DNA of 46,225 nt, taken from assembly GCF_024519455.1 (NCBI RefSeq), contig NZ_JALJRY010000009.1:288807-335031 (forward strand). Reading direction: 5' to 3'. Shown here in pieces: positions 41,773 to 46,225 of this stretch. The position numbers and the translations under genes are program-made. Origin of the DNA: Streptomyces sp. STR69 (GTDB lineage Bacteria > Actinomycetota > Actinomycetes > Streptomycetales > Streptomycetaceae). The first letter of the stretch is position 1. Each line of letters opens with the position of its first letter. Below the pieces are notes generated by a model. That model saw only the letters and a list, made by a program, of their open reading frames with translations. It searched no databases and had not been told where the DNA came from.

Positions 41773-42012
41773 TCAGCGGTTGTCGGCGGCCTGCGACTGT
41801 TGGTTCTGTGTCGAGAGGTTGTGCTGGGACAGCGCCGGCATACCGAGGACCAGGGAGCCCACGATTCCGGCGATGAGGGTGAGCCCCAGAAGCCAACGCC
41901 CGGCTATCTGACCGGCGGACGCGCGCTCGCGGGGCGGCGGGGTGACGTTGCTGCGGAATCGGTCGGTCTCGGCGATGAAGGCGAACGGGACGGGTTCGCG
42001 TCCACGGAACAT
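41773..42012 (-). CDS. small single-helix membrane protein
   Basis: The 79-aa protein starts at ATG 42012 with AGGGAGA about nine bases before; the open frame extends upstream without a ribosome site. A polar N-terminus (REPVPFAFIAETDRFRSN) leads to one membrane segment, WLLGLTLIAGIVGSLVLGMP, and a short polar Gln/Asn/Ser-rich end. It is divergent from thyX, across 213 bases. The family is not known to me. Confidence 0.7.
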   Translation of the reverse strand: MFRGREPVPFAFIAETDRFRSNVTPPPRERASAGQIAGRWLLGLTLIAGIVGSLVLGMPALSQHNLSTQNQQSQAADNR

Positions 42013-42178
42013 CGGTGGTGCATCTCCCTTGGGGGATCGAATCAGGATCGAACGGGTGGCTCTCACCAAGACAGACGAGCGAACGCCCCAATTGGTGCCC
42101 TGTTTCACCGAATTCGCAGAAGTTCGCCAACGAATGTCGCGGCACGGCACCGAACGCCCCGATGTCAGTGCCGGGCCG

Positions 42179-42184
42179 TAGAGT
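42179..42184 (+). promoter_or_regulatory. candidate -10 for thyX
   Basis: TAGAGT lies 41 bases before the thyX GTG. No standard -35 is seen 16-18 bases upstream, so this is only a weak promoter call. Confidence 0.35.
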
Positions 42185-42225
42185 GGGCGCCGCCCGAGAG
42201 ACGTGATGGAAGGACCCTCCGAGCC

Positions 42226-42966
42226 GTGACCGACACCCCCGCCGACGACCTCAAGCCCAGTTTCCGCAGCGATGTCACCGTCGAGCTGGTCAAGCACACC
42301 GCGTCCGACGCGGACGTGCTCTTCGCCGCCCGTGTCTCGACGATCGGCGAACAGTCCCTGGAAGAGATGGGCAAGGACCCCGAGCGCTCCAAGGGCCTGA
42401 TCAACTACCTGATGCGGGACCGGCACGGCAGCCCCTTCGAACACAACTCGATGACCTTCTTCATCAGCGCCCCGATCTTCGTCTTCCGCGAGTTCATGCG
42501 GCACCGGGTGGGCTGGTCGTACAACGAGGAATCGGGAAGGTACAGGGAGCTCCAGCCCGTCTTCTACGTCCCCGGCGAGTCCCGCAAGCTGGTCCAGGAG
42601 GGCCGCCCGGGGAAGTACGTCTTCGTGGAGGGCACCCAGGCCCAGCAGGAGCTGGTCGGCCGCACCATGGAGGACTCGTACCGCCAGGCGTACGAGGCGT
42701 ACCAGGAGATGCTCGCCGCCGGCGTGGCCCGCGAAGTGGCCCGTGCCGTGCTCCCCGTCGGCCTCTTCTCCTCGATGTACGCCACGTGCAACGCCCGCTC
42801 GCTGATGCACTTCCTGGGCCTGCGCACCCAGCACGAGCTGGCGAAGGTGCCGTCCTTCCCGCAGCGGGAGATCGAGATGGTCGGCGAGAAGATGGAGAAG
42901 CAGTGGGCCAAGCTCATGCCGCTCACCCACTCCGCCTTCAATGCCAACGGTCGTGTCGCCCCGTAG
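42226..42966 (+). CDS. thyX: FAD-dependent thymidylate synthase ThyX
   Basis: The 246-aa protein starts at GTG with GGAAGGA upstream. It methylates dUMP to dTMP using methylene-tetrahydrofolate, with NADPH as reductant through FAD. The signature RHRxxxSxNxxSxRY-type motif is present as R92-H-R94-VGWSYNEESGRYRE. Other family features are DRHGSPFEHNSMTFFISAP, NARSLMHFLGLRTQHELA and the C-terminal MPLTHSAF. It is a tetrameric cytosolic enzyme, unrelated in sequence to ThyA. A terminator follows. Confidence 0.97.
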   Translation: MTDTPADDLKPSFRSDVTVELVKHTASDADVLFAARVSTIGEQSLEEMGKDPERSKGLINYLMRDRHGSPFEHNSMTFFISAPIFVFREFMRHRVGWSYNEESGRYRELQPVFYVPGESRKLVQEGRPGKYVFVEGTQAQQELVGRTMEDSYRQAYEAYQEMLAAGVAREVARAVLPVGLFSSMYATCNARSLMHFLGLRTQHELAKVPSFPQREIEMVGEKMEKQWAKLMPLTHSAFNANGRVAP

Positions 42967-43066
42967 CGCACCTCTGTTTGCCGAGCGGGCACACATGTAC
43001 GGGTCAGTCGTGCGAAGTGTCCGTATTGCGGCATTTGGAGAAGTTCATCTAGCCTGATCAAACGGA

Positions 43067-43104
43067 CCCGGCACTGCTTGAACCCCCGAGCAGGCAGTGC
43101 CGGG
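43067..43104 (+). terminator. hairpin after thyX
   Basis: An 11-bp perfect stem CCCGGCACTGC (43067-43077) and GCAGTGCCGGG (43094-43104) lies 100 bases after the thyX stop and 74 bases before dapA. Confidence 0.7.
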
Positions 43105-43177
43105 CTCCATATTTGTCACGACTTGTCGCCTGCCCCGAGGGCAGACCCCGCATTGAGCAGCGAGTAGCGTGTTACCC

Positions 43178-44077
43178 ATGGCTCCGACCTCCACTCCGCA
43201 GACCCCCTTCGGGCGGGTCCTCACCGCCATGGTCACGCCCTTCACGGCGGACGGCGCGCTCGACCTCGACGGCGCGCAGCGGCTCGCTACCCACCTGGTG
43301 GACGCAGGCAACGACGGCCTGGTCATCAACGGCACCACCGGTGAGTCCCCGACCACCAGCGACGCGGAGAAAGCGGATCTCGTACGAGCCGTACTGGAAG
43401 CGGTCGGCGACCGCGCCCACGTCATCGCCGGCGTCGGCACCAACGACACCCACCACAGCGTCGAACTCGCCCGCACGGCCGAACGCACCGGCGCACACGG
43501 CCTGCTCATCGTCACGCCGTACTACAACAAGCCCCCGCAGGAGGGCCTGTACCGACACTTCACGACCATCGCCGACGCCACCGAACTGCCGGTCATGCTC
43601 TACGACATCCCCGGCCGCAGCGGCGTCCCGATCGGCACCGAGACGCTGGTCAGACTCGCGGAACACCCGCGGATCGTCGCCAACAAGGACGCCAAGGGCG
43701 ACCTCGGCCGCGCCAGCTGGGCCATCGCCCGGACCGGCCTGGCCTGGTACTCCGGCGACGACATGCTGAACCTGCCGCTGCTCTCCGTGGGCGCGGTGGG
43801 CTTCGTCTCGGTCGTCGGCCATGTGGTCACCCCCGAGCTGCGCACCCTGGTGGAGGCGTACGTCTCCGGTGATGTCCAGAAGGCCACCGAGATCCACCAG
43901 AAGCTGCTCCCCGTCTACACCGGCATGTTCCGCACCCAGGGCGTCATGACCACCAAGGCCGCGCTCGCCCTCCAGGGACTGCCCGCCGGACCACTGCGCT
44001 CACCGATGGTCGAGTGCTCCTCCGAGGAGATCGCCCAGCTCAAGATCGATCTTGCCGCCGGCGGGGTACAGCTCTGA
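43178..44077 (+). CDS. dapA: 4-hydroxy-tetrahydrodipicolinate synthase
   Basis: The 299-aa protein starts at ATG 43178. A GTG at 43169 is in frame but would add a rare TTA leucine codon and has no better ribosome site. It is an (alpha/beta)8 barrel that condenses pyruvate and aspartate semialdehyde. Motifs: AMVTPFTADGALD, NGTTGESPT, the Tyr of TPYYNKPPQEGLY, and the Schiff-base Lys170 in VANKDAKGD (usually KEATG). It starts the diaminopimelate/lysine branch together with dapB upstream. Streptomyces often carry more than one dapA. Confidence 0.95.
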   Translation: MAPTSTPQTPFGRVLTAMVTPFTADGALDLDGAQRLATHLVDAGNDGLVINGTTGESPTTSDAEKADLVRAVLEAVGDRAHVIAGVGTNDTHHSVELARTAERTGAHGLLIVTPYYNKPPQEGLYRHFTTIADATELPVMLYDIPGRSGVPIGTETLVRLAEHPRIVANKDAKGDLGRASWAIARTGLAWYSGDDMLNLPLLSVGAVGFVSVVGHVVTPELRTLVEAYVSGDVQKATEIHQKLLPVYTGMFRTQGVMTTKAALALQGLPAGPLRSPMVECSSEEIAQLKIDLAAGGVQL

Positions 44078-44153
44078 CAACAGACTTCACAACTGAATAC
44101 GCAGGGCTTCGGCGCCTGCACCCCACATCCAATAACTGCATTTGCACGAACGT

Positions 44154-44191
44154 CATGCGCGCCACGTGCCCACCGGTACGTGGCGCGCATG
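44154..44191 (+). terminator. hairpin between dapA and the RNase J gene
   Basis: A perfect 14-bp stem CATGCGCGCCACGT (44154-44167) with ACGTGGCGCGCATG (44178-44191) and a 10-base loop. The Shine-Dalgarno of the next gene (TAGGAGAG, 44194-44201) begins 2 bases after it. It may be the dapA terminator, a leader structure for RNase J, or both. Confidence 0.65.
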
Positions 44192-44205
44192 GGTAGGAGA
44201 GTCTT

Positions 44206-45891
44206 TTGAGCCATCCGCATCCTGAACTCGCCCCTCCGTCGAAGCTTCCCGAAGGCGGCCTGAGGGTCACCCCACTCGGCGGCCTCGGGGAAATCGGCCG
44301 AAACATGACGGTCTTCGAATACGGCGGCCGTCTGCTGATCGTCGACTGCGGCGTGCTCTTCCCCGAGGAGGAGCAGCCCGGAATCGACCTGATCCTGCCG
44401 GACTTCACGTCCATCAGGGACCGCCTCGACGACATCGACGGCATCGTCCTCACGCACGGCCACGAGGACCACATCGGCGGGGTCCCGTACCTCCTTCGCG
44501 AGAAGGCGGACATTCCGCTGATCGGCTCCAAGCTGACCCTCGCCCTCATCGAGGCGAAGCTCCAGGAGCACCGCATCCGTCCGTACACGCTTGAGGTCGC
44601 CGAAGGGCACCGCGAGCGCATCGGCCCGTTCGACTGCGAGTTCGTCGCGGTCAACCACTCGATCCCGGACGCCCTCGCGGTCGCCATCCGCACCCCCGCG
44701 GGCATGGTCGTCCACACCGGCGACTTCAAGATGGACCAGCTTCCGCTGGACGGTCGTCTGACAGATCTACACGCGTTCGCACGGCTCAGCGAGGAAGGCA
44801 TCGACCTTCTCCTCGCCGACTCGACGAACGCCGAGGTCCCGGGATTCGTCCCGCCCGAGCGCGACATCTCCAACGTCCTGCGACAGGTCTTCGCGGGCGC
44901 CCGCAAGCGCATCATCGTGGCGAGCTTCGCCAGCCACGTGCACCGCATCCAGCAGATCCTGGACACGGCACACGAGTACGGCCGCCGGGTCGCCTTCGTC
45001 GGCCGCTCGATGGTCCGGAACATGGGCATCGCACGTGACCTCGGCTATCTCAGGGTCCCGCCGGGCCTGGTCGTGGACGTCAAGACGCTCGACGACCTTC
45101 CGGACAGCGAGGTCGTCCTCGTCTGCACGGGCTCGCAGGGCGAACCGATGGCCGCACTGTCCCGCATGGCCAACCGCGACCACCAGATCCGCATCGTCGC
45201 GGGCGACACGGTGATCCTGGCGTCGTCGCTCATCCCGGGCAACGAGAACGCCGTCTACCGGGTGATCAACGGCCTCACCCGCTGGGGCGCGAACGTCATC
45301 CACAAGGGCAACGCCAAGGTCCACGTCTCCGGGCATGCCTCGGCCGGCGAGCTGCTGTACTTCTACAACATCTGCAAGCCGAAGAACCTGATGCCGGTGC
45401 ACGGCGAATGGCGCCACCTACGGGCCAACGCCGAGCTGGGCGCCCTCACCGGCGTCCCGCACGACCGGATCGTCATCGCCGAGGACGGCGTGGTCGTCGA
45501 CCTCATCGAGGGCAAGGCCAAGATCTCGGGCAAGGTCCAGGCTGGTTATGTCTACGTCGACGGCCTCTCGGTCGGCGATGTCGGCGAGCCCGCGCTGAAG
45601 GACCGCAGGATCCTGGGAGACGAGGGCATCATCTCGGTCTTCGTGGTCGTGGACTCGTCCACCGGCAAGATCACGGGCGGCCCGCACATCCAGGCCCGCG
45701 GCTCCGGCATCGACGACTCCGCCTTCGTGGACGTGGTCCCGAGAATCACGGAGGTCCTGGAGCGCTCGGCTCAGGACGGCGTGGTGGAACCCCACCAGCT
45801 GCAGCAACTCATCCGCCGCACGCTCGGCAAGTGGGTCTCCGACAACTATCGGCGCAGGCCGATGATCCTCCCGGTCGTCGTGGAGGTCTGA
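44206..45891 (+). CDS. rnj: ribonuclease J
   Basis: The 561-aa protein starts at a TTG with TAGGAGAG four bases before. It is a zinc metallo-beta-lactamase of the beta-CASP group that acts as both 5' exonuclease and endonuclease. The motif H84-G-H86-E-D88-H89 is intact (LTHGHEDHIGG), with VHTGDFKMD, the beta-CASP motif region IVASFASHVHRIQQ, and VHVSGHASAGEL. The C-terminal RNA-binding dimerisation domain ends RPMILPVVVEV. It processes mRNA and rRNA in actinobacteria. It lies immediately upstream of a strong terminator and then an rRNA operon. Confidence 0.97.
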   Translation: MSHPHPELAPPSKLPEGGLRVTPLGGLGEIGRNMTVFEYGGRLLIVDCGVLFPEEEQPGIDLILPDFTSIRDRLDDIDGIVLTHGHEDHIGGVPYLLREKADIPLIGSKLTLALIEAKLQEHRIRPYTLEVAEGHRERIGPFDCEFVAVNHSIPDALAVAIRTPAGMVVHTGDFKMDQLPLDGRLTDLHAFARLSEEGIDLLLADSTNAEVPGFVPPERDISNVLRQVFAGARKRIIVASFASHVHRIQQILDTAHEYGRRVAFVGRSMVRNMGIARDLGYLRVPPGLVVDVKTLDDLPDSEVVLVCTGSQGEPMAALSRMANRDHQIRIVAGDTVILASSLIPGNENAVYRVINGLTRWGANVIHKGNAKVHVSGHASAGELLYFYNICKPKNLMPVHGEWRHLRANAELGALTGVPHDRIVIAEDGVVVDLIEGKAKISGKVQAGYVYVDGLSVGDVGEPALKDRRILGDEGIISVFVVVDSSTGKITGGPHIQARGSGIDDSAFVDVVPRITEVLERSAQDGVVEPHQLQQLIRRTLGKWVSDNYRRRPMILPVVVEV

Positions 45892-45921
45892 CCGTCGTAC
45901 GACCCCCTCGTACGCGTGAAC

Positions 45922-45965
45922 CTGGAGCGGGCCGCCTCGATTTGCATCGAGGCGGCCCGCTCCAG
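45922..45965 (+). terminator. strong hairpin after the RNase J gene
   Basis: A perfect 19-bp stem (45922-45940 with 45947-45965) closes a 6-base loop TTTGCA, 31 bases after the stop. It isolates the gene from the following rRNA-type promoter region. Confidence 0.88.
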
Positions 45966-46059
45966 TACGTTTACGGCTCCGCCTGAGGGGGAACCCGGAC
46001 ACTTCGCGTGTACGGGAGCCACTCCCGGAGGGCCGGAAATTCCGACTCAGAACCTCTGA

Positions 46060-46147
46060 TAAAGTCGGAGTCGCCGGAAAGGGAAACGCGGAAGCGGGAA
46101 CCTGGAAAGCACCGAGGAAATCGGGACCGGAAACGGTCTGATAGAGT
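46060..46147 (+). promoter_or_regulatory. tandem rRNA-operon promoters
   Basis: TCTGATAAAGTCGGA (from 46055) and TCTGATAGAGTCGGA (from 46137) are near-identical copies 82 bases apart, giving -10 hexamers TAAAGT and TAGAGT. The purine-rich context (GGAAAGGGAAACGC, GGAAATCGGGACCGGAAAC) is what I recall for the upstream region of Streptomyces 16S genes. Tandem promoters are typical of Streptomyces rrn operons. Confidence 0.75.
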
Positions 46148-46225
46148 CGGAAACGCAAGACCGAAGGGAAAAGCCCGGAGGAAAGCCCGAGAGGGTGAGT
46201 ACAAAGGAAGCGTTCGTTCCTTGAG
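46148..46225 (+). other. rRNA operon leader (start only)
   Basis: The sequence after the second promoter runs through GGAGGAAAGCCCGAGAGG to a hairpin AAGGAA (46204-46209) with TTCCTT (46217-46222), and is cut by the window edge. It matches from memory the leader that precedes 16S rRNA in Streptomyces. The 16S gene itself is not in the window. Confidence 0.65.

Noticed and set aside
43169..43177. GTG start for dapA with an in-frame TTA codon (possible bldA control)
   Set aside because: The ATG at 43178 begins the usual DapA sequence, and no ribosome site favours the GTG, so the TTA is probably not translated.
1..46225. CRISPR array, tRNA gene, insertion sequence or phage attachment site
   Set aside because: I saw no regularly spaced repeats, no cloverleaf-like sequences, and no transposase or integrase genes. 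The 14-19 kb cassette has no recognisable mobile-element ends.

Overview
The window is high-GC actinobacterial chromosome and almost certainly Streptomyces. Codon third positions are strongly GC, GTG and TTG starts are common, and the gene order ribF - ESX (type VII secretion) locus - rpsO - pnp - M16 peptidase - dapB - thyX - dapA - RNase J matches the arrangement I know from Streptomyces. The right end runs into what looks like the promoter and leader region of an rRNA operon; the 16S gene itself lies beyond the window.

Layout. (1) 1-4.8 kb: a large protein with a trypsin-like fold fused to a P-loop NTPase and an alpha-helical tail, then ribF. (2) 4.9-13.9 kb: the first half of the ESX locus. 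Going left are EccE, an uncharacterised 248-aa protein and a MinD-like ATPase with very long Pro/Gln-rich arms. Going right are EccB, a first mycosin and a small membrane protein. (3) 13.9-19.2 kb: an accessory segment of mostly minus-strand genes. It holds a short antiparallel remnant, a membrane-protein pseudogene, a lipoprotein, a 766-aa WXG-like/DUF6571-type protein and its small helical partner, followed by about 650 bases without a gene. (4) 19.2-23.7 kb: a plus-strand cluster with two WXG-type proteins, a second mycosin, and the two small Esx proteins. (5) 23.7-29.0 kb: a pseudokinase and two membrane Ser/Thr kinases with PQQ-type beta-propeller sensors. (6) 29.1-34.9 kb: divergent eccC (a single three-ATPase polypeptide) and eccD. 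(7) 35-46 kb: a DUF397 protein, rpsO-pnp with structured intergenic and leader RNA, an M16 peptidase, dapB, a TPR-like membrane protein, a PH-domain-like membrane protein, a small membrane protein, thyX, dapA, RNase J, and the rRNA promoter region.

How it fits together. EccB, EccC, EccD and EccE would form the ESX membrane channel. EccC is the motor, the mycosins are the membrane-anchored proteases, and the Esx/WXG proteins are the substrates. The three kinase-fold proteins between esxB and eccC suggest phosphorylation control of secretion. The 14-19 kb cassette looks like a substrate, partner and lipoprotein set inserted between the two mycosin genes, next to decaying sequence. PNPase and RNase J, two RNA-decay enzymes, lie about 6 kb apart and each is preceded by a strong RNA hairpin.

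The best candidates for something new are the apparently protease-dead trypsin/NTPase fusion, the accessory substrate cassette, the pseudokinase/propeller-kinase trio, and the nested hairpin before pnp.
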